IMG/VR virus record: IMGVR_UViG_3300026116_000002
Location: 1-64,000 of that record
Reading direction: 5' to 3' (one strand)
DNA length: 64,000 nucleotides
From: a virus
Part shown: one piece after another, positions 21,002 to 29,124 of the stretch
How positions within the stretch are numbered: the first letter of the stretch is position 1
Layout: each line of letters begins with the position of its first letter
Program-made: the position numbers and the translations under genes
The notes under the pieces: model-generated
Databases searched by the model: none
Told to the model about the DNA's origin: nothing
Seen by the model: only the letters and a program-made list of their open reading frames with translations

Positions 21002-21181
21002 ATGATAACCATTCTCATCGAACTCTTGATAGCCGCGCTCGTGATTGCGTTGTTCGTAATCGGTCTAAATGCGATACCGGGGTTGCCTGCATGGGTCAAG
21101 CCGGTGTTCTGCATCATCGCCGCGATCGTTGTACTGCTTTACCTGCTCGGCGGCGGGACGCACATACCAGCCATACGGTAA
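21002..21181 (+). CDS. 59-residue membrane protein
   Basis: MITILIELLIAALVIALFVI then a short polar turn (NAIPGLPAWVKP) and VFCIIAAIVVLLYLLGGG: two transmembrane helices in a hairpin. Ends IPAIR. The size and topology would suit a holin-like or small membrane effector; there is no strong ribosome site, so expression may be low. Lies between the lipoprotein nuclease and the large terminase promoter. Confidence 0.6.
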   Translation: MITILIELLIAALVIALFVIGLNAIPGLPAWVKPVFCIIAAIVVLLYLLGGGTHIPAIR

Positions 21182-21189
21182 GATTTCTC

Positions 21190-21218
21190 TTGCCAAGCGA
21201 AATGATCTGTGCTATTAT
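21190..21218 (+). promoter_or_regulatory. Promoter ahead of the large terminase
   Basis: TTGCCA (21190-21195), 17-bp spacer, TATTAT (21213-21218); close to sigma70 consensus. A GCCGACGCCCG/CGGGCGTCGGC hairpin (~21262-21291) lies in the leader. Confidence 0.65.
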
Positions 21219-21322
21219 AGAGTTGTTCGGTTGATAGTTACTCTAACGGTGATCTCCTTGCGGGCGTCGGCTGTCATGGGCCGACGCCCGTGCTCACGTC
21301 AGGTGTGTGGTAGACTGTCAGT

Positions 21323-24106
21323 ATGGTGTACGTACCGAGAAAAACCGCAGCGCCCCCTCCGATAGTGCTCGATGACGAACTCATAAGTCAGATCAAGACG
21401 ATTGCGACTGGCTACATCCAGACCGAAGCAACCCCCGAGGCGGCGTACGCCAAACTCCTCAAAACGTTCCACATGCTGCCTGAGAAGGTGATTATCGAGG
21501 CGCTGACGCCGAAGGTACTCCCTCCGATTCCCGCGAGGCCAATACTCCATGAAGGCCAGATCGATATCAAGTCTCATGCCAAACGCTTCAACGTTATCAA
21601 CTGCGGCAGGCGCTTCGGTAAAGATATCCTTTGTATCGACCTCGCGATTGACATATTGGAGAAGGGCGGCAAGTGCGGCTGGTATCAGCCAACGTACAAG
21701 TCTCTCATGGAGGTATGGCGTGCCTGTAAGCGCATTCTCGCCCCGATCATCCCAAAGAATGGCATCAATGTCCTCGATAAGCGCATCGAGGTAACCACTG
21801 GGGGCTTGATAGAGTTTTGGTCTCTTGACGGTGACCCGGAAGCCAGCCGAGGCCGAGACTACGACCGAGTAATCATCAACGAGGCGGCTAAGGCGCGTCA
21901 GCTTCAGACGGCATGGGACTTGGCGATCAGGCCAACACTCATGGACCGCCGTGGTGACGCGTGGTTCCCGTCGACCCCGAGAGGCCGTGATTACTACTTC
22001 GATCTATTCCAGCGCGGCCAGGTTGGCAGTCTTGATTATGACCCGAACTGGGTGTCGTGGCAGAAACCGACGCATGACAACCCTCACATCCCCAAGGAAG
22101 AATTGGTCGACGCCGAGAAATCTATGCCGGTCACCGTCTACCGTCAGGAAATCTTGGCTGAGTTTCTGGACGTTGCGGGGCGGTTCTTCGACGAGTGGGA
22201 ACCTGCGCAGTGGGTCACGTTCATCGACGCAAGCGGCAAGATAAGTCAGCGCGAAGAGGCTTGGCATGTCGTGGAGCCATTCCCGATCCCGGACCACTGG
22301 CAGGTGTGGGCATCGGTCGACCCAGGCACAAGCAAGCACGCTAGAACTCACGCGGTGTTGTTCTTTGCCTCTGATCCAGAGGGCGGGGTTGTAATATTTG
22401 ACGAAATCTATGAAAAGGGGAAGCAGTCAGCAGAGCAAGCAGAGTTATTGCTACTGAAACTTGAGACGTATAAAAGGGCTTGCCCTGTTGACCCTGCTCG
22501 CCGTAATGGACTATGGCGGCTTAATACAGGGCCAATCCCGTGCGATTACGCCAACTTCTTTCCCCCGCCTATCAGTCATACAAGTAATGCGGTGTCGTTG
22601 GCAAGTGCGGAGCGAATCGGTAAATGGCCCGTTGAATATTATCATGAGCGTGGTATTCGAGCCGTAAGAGCCGTAAAAGATCGCATTGCTGGTTGGCGAG
22701 AAATGAAACAATGGCTTCATGACACTCTCCCTATTAAGCCAGATTCTGCCCGACTTTCTAAGGTTGACGGAGAAGACAGTCGCCCTAAGCTTCGCGTCTT
22801 CAGGGGAAGGTGCGCAAATTTAATTCGCACGATACCCCTGATGATACGTGACGAGCGAAAACCCGAGGATATTGAAGAGGACACTCTTGGGGTTGGTGAT
22901 AACGCCGGTCACCTGGAGCAGCATCTCGTTGACTGCTGCTTTATTGCCGGGACATTAATATCAACTAGCTTGGGAGACCGCCCGATCGAGGATATTAAAT
23001 ACGGTGATATGGTGTGGACACGTAAAGGTTTGAGACGTGTAATCGCTTGCGGCCCTACCACACCGCGCGTCGTAGGTAAATTGATGATCGAAAGCGCGGA
23101 AATAGTAGGTACGCTGGACCACCCTGTATGGGTTGACGGGCAGGGGTTTACTGCCTTGGGTGCGATACGGTATAATGACAAGGTCGTTACCGTTAACCCC
23201 AAGGAGTTAGGCAAATGCCAGAGGTACAAGTCTTCGAAGGTGTCACATACCGCCGCTACCCGGAGTCAAAGCAAGAGTGCCATCGCAGGTATTTCTTCAG
23301 TAATAAGGACAGTTTGCATCGGGCTATATGGCGATCGGCTAATGGGGAAATCCCTAAAGGATATCATGTCCACCATAAAGACGAAGACTACTCGAATAAC
23401 ACGCTGGATAACCTTGAATGCCTGTCGCCCGACGAACACCGAAAGCGACATCCGTACAAGGGCAGTGGTAACATTATTTGGTGCAATTTCTGCGGTAAAG
23501 AGTTCAGCGCCAATACTCGGAATGACCGAGATCGATTTTGCTCTAACAGGTGCAAGTCAGCTTGGCGCAGGGCTAGTGGGGCTGACAATGAGCAACGCAT
23601 ATGCTCATGCGGGAAAGCCTTTGTTGTCAACCGCTACGAGGACACTGTTCACTGCTCTCGGCAGTGCGCTAGGCCGGGTGGCTACGAACGTCCTAAAATC
23701 GCTACGACTTGCAGGCAATGCTGGAAGGTTTTTGTTGCACGCAGTCAGAAGGCCATTTACTGCTCTACGGCCTGTCGTAAGCGATGGGATAGAAATCATA
23801 GGGGTAAGGACAGTCTACAACCTAACGGTTGAGGGTTGCCCCGAATACTTTGCAAATGGGGTCCTGGTCCATAATTGCAGGTATGGCCTCATGTCTCGGC
23901 CCGGAGTATCACCGGATGAGCCGGAAGCCGAGATGACGCCGCAGGAAGTGTACGTAAGCACGAACCAGGCGAGGGATGACGCGGCCCTCGACTATCGCAA
24001 CGCCCGCATGGGCCTCAAGCGCGATGGCTTCCACGAAGACGGCTCTGTGAAGTGGGTTGCATCAAAGCGTATCAAGCCCAAGTCAAGGCGACCGATGGGC
24101 GTCTAA
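21323..24106 (+). CDS. terL: Terminase large subunit, interrupted by an intein
   Basis: 927 residues as encoded; about 614 after removal of the intein (residues 539-851). NCGRRFGKD (~93-101) is the Walker A variant of large terminases and RVIINEAAK (~182-190) the Walker B with catalytic glutamate. The nuclease half begins near ASVDPGTSKH (~328). After splicing, ...HLVDC joins CRYGLMSRP, the DxxRYGLMSRP region near the end of the nuclease domain. The enzyme pumps and cuts DNA into the procapsid through the portal. Sequence flanking the intein (about 22380-22930) uses more A/T-ending codons than the ends of the gene, as if converted with the intein. No strong ribosome site is seen. Confidence 0.85.
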   Translation: MVYVPRKTAAPPPIVLDDELISQIKTIATGYIQTEATPEAAYAKLLKTFHMLPEKVIIEALTPKVLPPIPARPILHEGQIDIKSHAKRFNVINCGRRFGKDILCIDLAIDILEKGGKCGWYQPTYKSLMEVWRACKRILAPIIPKNGINVLDKRIEVTTGGLIEFWSLDGDPEASRGRDYDRVIINEAAKARQLQTAWDLAIRPTLMDRRGDAWFPSTPRGRDYYFDLFQRGQVGSLDYDPNWVSWQKPTHDNPHIPKEELVDAEKSMPVTVYRQEILAEFLDVAGRFFDEWEPAQWVTFIDASGKISQREEAWHVVEPFPIPDHWQVWASVDPGTSKHARTHAVLFFASDPEGGVVIFDEIYEKGKQSAEQAELLLLKLETYKRACPVDPARRNGLWRLNTGPIPCDYANFFPPPISHTSNAVSLASAERIGKWPVEYYHERGIRAVRAVKDRIAGWREMKQWLHDTLPIKPDSARLSKVDGEDSRPKLRVFRGRCANLIRTIPLMIRDERKPEDIEEDTLGVGDNAGHLEQHLVDCCFIAGTLISTSLGDRPIEDIKYGDMVWTRKGLRRVIACGPTTPRVVGKLMIESAEIVGTLDHPVWVDGQGFTALGAIRYNDKVVTVNPKELGKCQRYKSSKVSHTAATRSQSKSAIAGISSVIRTVCIGLYGDRLMGKSLKDIMSTIKTKTTRITRWITLNACRPTNTESDIRTRAVVTLFGAISAVKSSAPILGMTEIDFALTGASQLGAGLVGLTMSNAYAHAGKPLLSTATRTLFTALGSALGRVATNVLKSLRLAGNAGRFLLHAVRRPFTALRPVVSDGIEIIGVRTVYNLTVEGCPEYFANGVLVHNCRYGLMSRPGVSPDEPEAEMTPQEVYVSTNQARDDAALDYRNARMGLKRDGFHEDGSVKWVASKRIKPKSRRPMGV
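23171..23206 (+). promoter_or_regulatory. Internal -10 box and Shine-Dalgarno of the nested HNH gene
   Basis: Inside the intein coding sequence a perfect TATAAT (23171-23176) is followed by AAGGAG (23201-23206), eight bases before the HNH ATG at 23215. No good -35 is visible at 17 bp. Confidence 0.6.
23215..23832 (+). CDS. HNH homing endonuclease nested out of frame in the intein
   Basis: 205 residues, +2 frame relative to the terminase. Residues ~47-75, GYHVHHKDEDYSNNTLDNLE then CLSPDEHRKRH, are an HNH nuclease of the type found in phage homing endonucleases (HH...N...N...H). Three cysteine clusters follow: CNFCGKEF...FCSNRC, CSCGKAF...HCSRQC, CRQCWKVF...YCSTAC, likely zinc fingers for DNA binding. 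It has its own AAGGAG ribosome site. It begins directly after the intein N-terminal splicing domain and ends inside block F, so the two proteins share ~618 bases in two frames, both open. It presumably cuts inteinless terminase genes and spreads the intein. Confidence 0.85.
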   Translation: MPEVQVFEGVTYRRYPESKQECHRRYFFSNKDSLHRAIWRSANGEIPKGYHVHHKDEDYSNNTLDNLECLSPDEHRKRHPYKGSGNIIWCNFCGKEFSANTRNDRDRFCSNRCKSAWRRASGADNEQRICSCGKAFVVNRYEDTVHCSRQCARPGGYERPKIATTCRQCWKVFVARSQKAIYCSTACRKRWDRNHRGKDSLQPNG

Positions 24107-24117
24107 TTGCTGAGTTA

Positions 24118-24146
24118 TTGCAAAACAAAGTGACTAGTGGTATATT
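24118..24146 (+). promoter_or_regulatory. Promoter downstream of the large terminase
   Basis: TTGCAA (24118-24123), 17-bp spacer, TATATT (24141-24146), then AAGGAAAC ahead of the ATG at 24170. Confidence 0.6.
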
Positions 24147-24169
24147 AAGCACAAGGAAACGGGTTTTAT

Positions 24170-25288
24170 ATGAACATGCGAGGACGACGCGGCAGGGGTA
24201 TGAAGGCTGAGATTTCACCTGCCACTAAAATCGGTGTTGTAATCGAGAAGGACAAGTCTTGGACGACTGAGACCCCTGAGTTGCCCGAGGGGCAGTTTCT
24301 CACGACTGAAGTGGCTGACGCGATTGACGAACTGGAAGGTATAGAGATCGTTGAGGTCGAGCCTGAACCCGACGTTGCAACTGTGTACCGGTGGGAGATT
24401 CCCGGCGCGGACGGCTACGCGCTCAGGATCGAGTTTGAAGCTCAGAACGCGGACGAAGCGCGTGAGTTCGCTAAGGTCGTGTCAGTTGGCGATGAAGGCA
24501 ATAGCCGGTCGCTCACGTCGCTTGAGCGCAACTGGATCACCACTACCGAGCCGCAAGTCGTCCGCGCCACTGAGGCAATCACGCTTGATCTTGACAGCGC
24601 CCTGCTCGTGAACGACAGGCTCTGGCGCGAGAACGAGACCTATCGGCAGGCAGTAGCGTTATTCGAGCAGCACGGCATCGACATCAACGACCCAATGGCA
24701 TGGGCCGAGTCACAGCAAACAGCCGCGCAGCACAAGATCGACCGCGCCGATCGTGTACGCGCTGGCAAAATGCGCGAGCTTGTGCAGGCGTTGCAGAACG
24801 TCGACCGAGCGCTGCATGACGCGATTGAACTGGACGAAGAGTTCGCCCCGCCGAAGCCCGCAGTTCCGCAGGAGCCTGACTACTCAAAGCTCGTCATTGT
24901 CACGGACGGATCAGTGGAGGACATGCCGCACCTCTACCCAAGACTGGCAAACGCCAAGTTCACAAAGGTGTCTCCAGCCGACCCTTTGACCGATGAAGAG
25001 CGCCATGGCTACAGTATCATCTTCGAGAATGGCGACGGGCTGATCGAGGACTACCGTATCCGTCGTGCTGGACCCGGCGAACAGGAGCCGCTTCGGGCCA
25101 TCAGCCGACGCATTCAGGCGCTTGTTGGCTTGACCGCTGAGAAGGCTGTCGAGGCTGCGCCCCCTGTCAAGACCGGGCCTACCGGCATCCCTGGCTCGCT
25201 CGTCATTCCAAAGGACAATGGAGATATGGACTTTGTATCGACGATCAGTGATGGAGTGCAGCCGAGCGGCTGGAAGGTGCAGTCGTAA
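24170..25288 (+). CDS. Unidentified protein between terminase and portal
   Basis: 372 residues, basic N terminus (MNMRGRRGRGMKAEISPATK) then mostly acidic. A beta-rich region (VYRWEIPGADGYALRIEFEA, ~70-110) is followed by helices (~150-230) and a Pro-rich linker. The position between terL and portal suggests a packaging or head-assembly accessory protein, but no family is recognised. Its own promoter and AAGGAAAC leader precede it. Confidence 0.55.
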   Translation: MNMRGRRGRGMKAEISPATKIGVVIEKDKSWTTETPELPEGQFLTTEVADAIDELEGIEIVEVEPEPDVATVYRWEIPGADGYALRIEFEAQNADEAREFAKVVSVGDEGNSRSLTSLERNWITTTEPQVVRATEAITLDLDSALLVNDRLWRENETYRQAVALFEQHGIDINDPMAWAESQQTAAQHKIDRADRVRAGKMRELVQALQNVDRALHDAIELDEEFAPPKPAVPQEPDYSKLVIVTDGSVEDMPHLYPRLANAKFTKVSPADPLTDEERHGYSIIFENGDGLIEDYRIRRAGPGEQEPLRAISRRIQALVGLTAEKAVEAAPPVKTGPTGIPGSLVIPKDNGDMDFVSTISDGVQPSGWKVQS

Positions 25289-25291
25289 TCA

Positions 25292-25474
25292 GTGCTTATT
25301 GCCGCGATCATACTGCTTACTGTCTGTGCGATCTCCTGCACTGTATGCGCCGTGATACTCAGCCTGCTTGCCCTGCGTCTTCAGGGTGTGAACCTGCCGA
25401 GGGTGCGCTTTGAGATAGCGCAGCTTTGGAAGCGCCGGAATAGGCCAAGCCAGAAGAGGCCGCGAGGAGTTTGA
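25292..25474 (+). CDS. Small single-pass membrane protein, GTG start
   Basis: 60 residues from GTG 25292. MLIAAIILLTVCAISCTVCA and VILSLLALRLQGV form a long hydrophobic helix, then a basic tail (EIAQLWKRRNRPSQKRPRG). No strong ribosome site except AAGGTG ~14 bases upstream. Function unknown. Confidence 0.5.
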   Translation: MLIAAIILLTVCAISCTVCAVILSLLALRLQGVNLPRVRFEIAQLWKRRNRPSQKRPRGV

Positions 25475-25475
25475 T

Positions 25476-25757
25476 ATGCCATTCAATCAAGCTAAAGGGA
25501 AGATGGTAGCCAATACCACGGCGAGTAAGCAGGCTCGGTCGAAGACTGCGGGGCCAAACTCCTCGTTTCCGATCGGGGATGCAAAACATGCCAGGTTGGC
25601 CGTGGGCGCAGCGCAGCGATCTGCCAACGCCGGGAATATCTCACAGTCGACGGCCGACAGTATCAAGGCAAAGGCTCGGGCAGCGCTCAAGTGCAGCGGT
25701 TGCAAGAAACCCGGCTTCGGTAACTACTGTCAGTCATGCGGAAAACCGATGAAATGA
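25476..25757 (+). CDS. Conserved phage protein with zinc-ribbon tail
   Basis: 93 residues after GAGGAGTTTGAT. SSFPIGDAKHARLAVGAAQR then SANAGNISQSTADSIKAKAR is a block I recognise from several phage proteins usually located near head genes. It ends with a zinc ribbon, CSGCKKPGFGNYCQSCGKPM. Function unknown. Confidence 0.7.
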   Translation: MPFNQAKGKMVANTTASKQARSKTAGPNSSFPIGDAKHARLAVGAAQRSANAGNISQSTADSIKAKARAALKCSGCKKPGFGNYCQSCGKPMK

Positions 25758-25909
25758 GTGACGGTAACATTCGCGAGATAGTACGCGCCGAGATCAAAGC
25801 CGAGCTTGACGAGCGTGCTAAGTCGCACAAGAAGCATGGGTTAGTTCTACTCCGTGCGTTCGAGATGATGATAGCCGAACTCAGGAAGATGCTCGGCGTA
25901 GAGAAGTAG
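25754..25909 (+). CDS. 51-residue helical protein
   Basis: ATG 25754 overlaps the previous stop (ATGA). MSDGNIREIVRAEIKAELDE then SHKKHGLVLLRAFEMMIAEL, entirely helical and charged, ends GVEK. Translational coupling and codon use support it. Function unknown. Confidence 0.6.
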   Translation: MSDGNIREIVRAEIKAELDERAKSHKKHGLVLLRAFEMMIAELRKMLGVEK

Positions 25910-25951
25910 TACTGACAATTTTATACAGGCCGCATGCGCGAAAGCGTACCC

Positions 25952-26001
25952 GCCGCAATCGACGACTACTGATGGTAGCCGTAGGTTGCGGCTTTTGTCT
26001 T
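25952..26001 (+). terminator. Probable terminator or attenuator before the portal gene
   Basis: GCCGCAA (25952-25958) pairs with TTGCGGC (25986-25992), followed by TTTTGTCTT. The 27-base loop is long, so partial read-through into the portal gene is likely. Confidence 0.5.
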
Positions 26002-26020
26002 ATCAGGCCAATCAAACTAA

Positions 26021-28366
26021 ATGCCTAGTGTGATCGAAAACGTAAAGAACGGGATCAAGTCAGCCTTTAGCCCAAAAGTACTGCCGTCGCTGACTGAAGG
26101 CACGATGAAGCTTGCCGATCCCGACAATGTATCGTCGATGATCGGCTATGGCGACCTGGATGAGCAGGAGCAGGCAAAGCTCCGTGGGTACCTCGCCGGG
26201 ACCGAGGCTGGCATCAGCTTCAAAGACATGGCCGACGCGCTGATGGACCTTGGCGAAGAGTGGTACATGGAGTCGCGCCAGGGACGCTGGAAGCACCACG
26301 AGGACTTCTTCAGTGGGCTTGCGGCGTTCGCCGGTGAGTACAACCTGTATTGGAACCAGGAAGCTAACAGTGGCAACGGCATGATGCAGGGCTTTCCGAA
26401 CGCGGAAGGCAACACGGACTTCGATGAGAAGTTCGCGCAGAAGTACGAGAACGTTTTTCGTGTCATGATCGAGCGGGCGCAGGCCCGCATCACGGCGGCT
26501 TACCCTGACGCGTGGGCCGCTCCGCTCAACGACACTGACAAGGACAAGCTCGCCGCGCAGGTGCTCCGCTCGATAAATGGGCACTGTTCCCGCGAGACAA
26601 ACCGTGAGCAGTTGATGGAGGATATATGCCTCTACATGCTCATTACAACGACAACGTTCATCGAAGTTGGGTGGAACCCGAAGGCGTACGCGGATTTAGG
26701 GATACCGCAGCCTGATGGCAGTGTGGAGTACCACCGGGAACAGATCGGAGATGTTGTCAATCGCCTCGTTATGGCGATCGACGCTTACCCGGACCCGAAT
26801 GCCGCGCTGAATGGCGGCGACATTCATGGCGGGGCGTACTTTATCAAGCGCCACCTGATGAATGTACAGGATGTCTCGGAGAAGTGGGGCAGGCCGGTTA
26901 CACCCACCTCGCCGGGATCGACGTTCGGCTTCTTGCAGGCAAGGATGGAGTTGATCGCGGGGGATCACTCCCGCATATTGTCCAAGATCAAGAACTCGAC
27001 CGAGATCACTGAGGTTTGGAACAAACCCTCGAAGCAGTATCCCAGGGGTCGATTTTGGGTTTATAGCGCTGACCGCACGCTGCTTTGGGCCGGTGAGTGG
27101 CCGTACGAGAAGAACGATGAGTACCCGTTCGTCGAGTTCGGCTTCAAGAAGAATGCAGGCTCGGTGTGGGCGCTCAATATGGGGCGTGATCTACTGCCGA
27201 CGCAGCGCACACTGAACCGTCTCGCGACCTACCTTGCGGCCCGCCTTGAGTGGGACAGACCAACGATTTTAGCGCCGAGCAACTGCGATATTGCGCCGGA
27301 TGATTTCCTCAATCCGACGCTCTACAAGGTAATAGCTTTTGAAGGCCCGAGCACCGGCGGGTCGATGCCGATCTATCAGCAGCCGCCGCAGCCGGGGGAG
27401 TTCTACTTCAAGTACGAGCAGTCGTTGCTTGCGAAGATGGAGATGCTGGCGGGCGTTCGTGACCTCAATGGCGACAACGCACAGCCGATCAACAGTGGCA
27501 TCGAGTACGGCCTGCGGCTCAAGACCGACAAGGAGCGCCTAGCGCCTGCGATCAAAATGATGGGGCGGGGCAGGGCCAAGCTGTATGAATGGGACGGCGC
27601 ACTCTATCGACAGTTCGGAGCTTCGTTCCCGAGATTGCTTGGGATTGACGACATGGCGATCCCCGGCAAAGACCTTGAGGGGGCAGCGCCAACCGCCGCC
27701 ACCAAGCTCGTGGACTTGCAGGCACTTAAAGACGGCAACACTCGCGTGTTCCTCGAAGCTGGATCGGGCGAAGCGAGACTGCCGGAAGCACAGGAAGCAC
27801 AGCTACAGGAAGTCACGAAACTGCTCACTCAGGCGATGGCGCAGCCGGGAGGGGCAGCTATTGTCGAATGGTACCTCGGGCAGTCTCAGGCAATCCGCTC
27901 CGACCAAGAGACCGACCGCCTGGTAGTTGGTGTCAAGCAGCTTGTAGCCGAGCAGGCCGAGCGCGAGGCGCAGACTGCCATGAATGTCCAGCAAGCCAAG
28001 GGCGGGCAGTCTCAGCAGGCGCAGCAGGCCAAGCAGCAGGCAGACCTACAGGCGATGCAACTCAAGCACGAGCAGGATCAGGCCAAGGCCGCGATCGACG
28101 TGCATTCTCAGGCGCTTGTCGAGCAGTTCCGTGGACAGACGGACATGGCAGTGAACTCGCAGAAGTTCCAGCAGGCCATGATGCTCCTGCACACGAAGAA
28201 CGCCGTTCCGTCCGTCACTCTCACTGGTACCCTCGACCCCGCAGGCGAGTCGAGCGCACAGGAGAAGGCGGGTCTCAGCGCTGGCGACATGGACACGCTC
28301 AAGAAAATGCTTATCAAGCCTGCCCCGACGAAAGGAAGCTCTAATGGCTCGTCAGCCACGAAATAA
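26021..28366 (+). CDS. Portal protein
   Basis: 781 residues. Position after the terminase, size, and sequence (RVMIERAQARITAAYPDAWA, NRLATYLAARLEWDRPTILA, GVRDLNGDNAQPINSGIEYG) fit the dodecameric portal of short-tailed phages. The C-terminal ~130 residues are glutamine/alanine-rich coiled coil (QQAKGGQSQQAQQAKQQAD), compatible with a long barrel. It forms the DNA channel at one capsid vertex and docks the terminase and connectors. No ribosome site precedes the ATG. The last 23 bases overlap the next gene. Confidence 0.75.
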   Translation: MPSVIENVKNGIKSAFSPKVLPSLTEGTMKLADPDNVSSMIGYGDLDEQEQAKLRGYLAGTEAGISFKDMADALMDLGEEWYMESRQGRWKHHEDFFSGLAAFAGEYNLYWNQEANSGNGMMQGFPNAEGNTDFDEKFAQKYENVFRVMIERAQARITAAYPDAWAAPLNDTDKDKLAAQVLRSINGHCSRETNREQLMEDICLYMLITTTTFIEVGWNPKAYADLGIPQPDGSVEYHREQIGDVVNRLVMAIDAYPDPNAALNGGDIHGGAYFIKRHLMNVQDVSEKWGRPVTPTSPGSTFGFLQARMELIAGDHSRILSKIKNSTEITEVWNKPSKQYPRGRFWVYSADRTLLWAGEWPYEKNDEYPFVEFGFKKNAGSVWALNMGRDLLPTQRTLNRLATYLAARLEWDRPTILAPSNCDIAPDDFLNPTLYKVIAFEGPSTGGSMPIYQQPPQPGEFYFKYEQSLLAKMEMLAGVRDLNGDNAQPINSGIEYGLRLKTDKERLAPAIKMMGRGRAKLYEWDGALYRQFGASFPRLLGIDDMAIPGKDLEGAAPTAATKLVDLQALKDGNTRVFLEAGSGEARLPEAQEAQLQEVTKLLTQAMAQPGGAAIVEWYLGQSQAIRSDQETDRLVVGVKQLVAEQAEREAQTAMNVQQAKGGQSQQAQQAKQQADLQAMQLKHEQDQAKAAIDVHSQALVEQFRGQTDMAVNSQKFQQAMMLLHTKNAVPSVTLTGTLDPAGESSAQEKAGLSAGDMDTLKKMLIKPAPTKGSSNGSSATK

Positions 28367-28673
28367 GGCAGCTAAACCGGCAAAGCCCACAAAGGTCAAG
28401 GCGATCATCGCGGTAGCGGTTAAGCCAAAGCCTCACGGCATGAGTCTCGCTGCCAAGCCCGAGCGCATTCCGCACCCGGCCATACCGGGCCGCGATGTCG
28501 CAGGGCGTATCATGCCCGGTGCAGCACTGCCGGGAGCCGCCCCGCCGTTCACGGCGCAGCCGCCCCGTATGCCGCCCGCGCCCGCAGTCAACTCTGCCGG
28601 TGCAGGCATGGGCAACATGCCATCCGGCCCGGTCTCAACCGGTATCCCGCCGTCTTTGCCGCCGAGGAGATAG
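28344..28673 (+). CDS. Proline/alanine-rich small protein
   Basis: 109 residues. Basic start (MARQPRNKAAKPAKPTKVKA), then low-complexity P/A/G/M sequence. GAAAGGAAGCTCTA lies before the ATG, inside the portal gene. It may be a disordered head-assembly factor; no family recognised. Confidence 0.55.
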   Translation: MARQPRNKAAKPAKPTKVKAIIAVAVKPKPHGMSLAAKPERIPHPAIPGRDVAGRIMPGAALPGAAPPFTAQPPRMPPAPAVNSAGAGMGNMPSGPVSTGIPPSLPPRR

Positions 28674-28674
28674 C

Positions 28675-29118
28675 ATGGCCGATAACAACAAAACCCTGCG
28701 AGATTATCTCGAAGCTCGCCGTGACAACTTTGCGCTAAAGACGATTATGGAAGCATGGGACAAGAAGGCACCGGGGTTTCTTGATGCCCCGCTTACTCGT
28801 ACTGAAATGCTGTCTGACGGAGACTATCTACTAAGAGATGTCTTCGTGCCTAACGATGATCTTGAAGCCAACCTGACCGAGTGGGCATCTAAGGTGCTCG
28901 ATCATCCTGATATGGTCGAGTTCTTTACAAGTGACGAAAAATTCTTCGTCCGGATGCTTGGTAGCATGTGGGCCGAACGATCCGGCGATGTAGTAATGGT
29001 GGATTTTGCGTTTTCGCTTCACAAGATGGGACTTAACTTCAAACAGGGTTATGGTTTGAGACAACCAGGCGAAGACGTTCCGGTGTTCGTTAGCGAACGC
29101 GAGTTGGCAAAGGTTTAA
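28675..29118 (+). CDS. Hypothetical head-region protein
   Basis: 147 residues from ATG 28675 behind GAGGAGATAGC. MADNNKTLRDYLEARRDNFA, then GDYLLRDVFVPNDDLEANL and FFTSDEKFFVRMLGSMWAE; helical and acidic. More AT-rich in codon use than the neighbours. Located between portal and scaffold; no family recognised. Confidence 0.6.
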   Translation: MADNNKTLRDYLEARRDNFALKTIMEAWDKKAPGFLDAPLTRTEMLSDGDYLLRDVFVPNDDLEANLTEWASKVLDHPDMVEFFTSDEKFFVRMLGSMWAERSGDVVMVDFAFSLHKMGLNFKQGYGLRQPGEDVPVFVSERELAKV

Positions 29119-29124
29119 CAACAT

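Larger units (their letters stand above)
22937..23875 (+). mobile_element. Intein in the large terminase, 313 residues
   Basis: Begins with Cys (CFIAGTLISTSLGDRPIEDI, block A), has block B GTLDHPVWVDGQG with the TxxH-type histidine, and ends with VYNLTVEGCPEYFANG (block F) and VLVHN followed by Cys +1 (block G). All splicing residues are present: Cys1, block B His, penultimate His, terminal Asn, Cys+1. The splicing parts total only ~130 residues. The ~206 residues between them (631-836) have odd S/T/A/R/L composition and correspond to the HNH gene read in the wrong frame. It should splice out of the terminase. Confidence 0.9.

Noticed and set aside
22937-23875. Frameshifted intein with a broken in-frame endonuclease
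   Set aside because: The HNH ORF is complete with its own start, ribosome site and stop, and the intein frame is open throughout, so a simple frameshift does not explain it.
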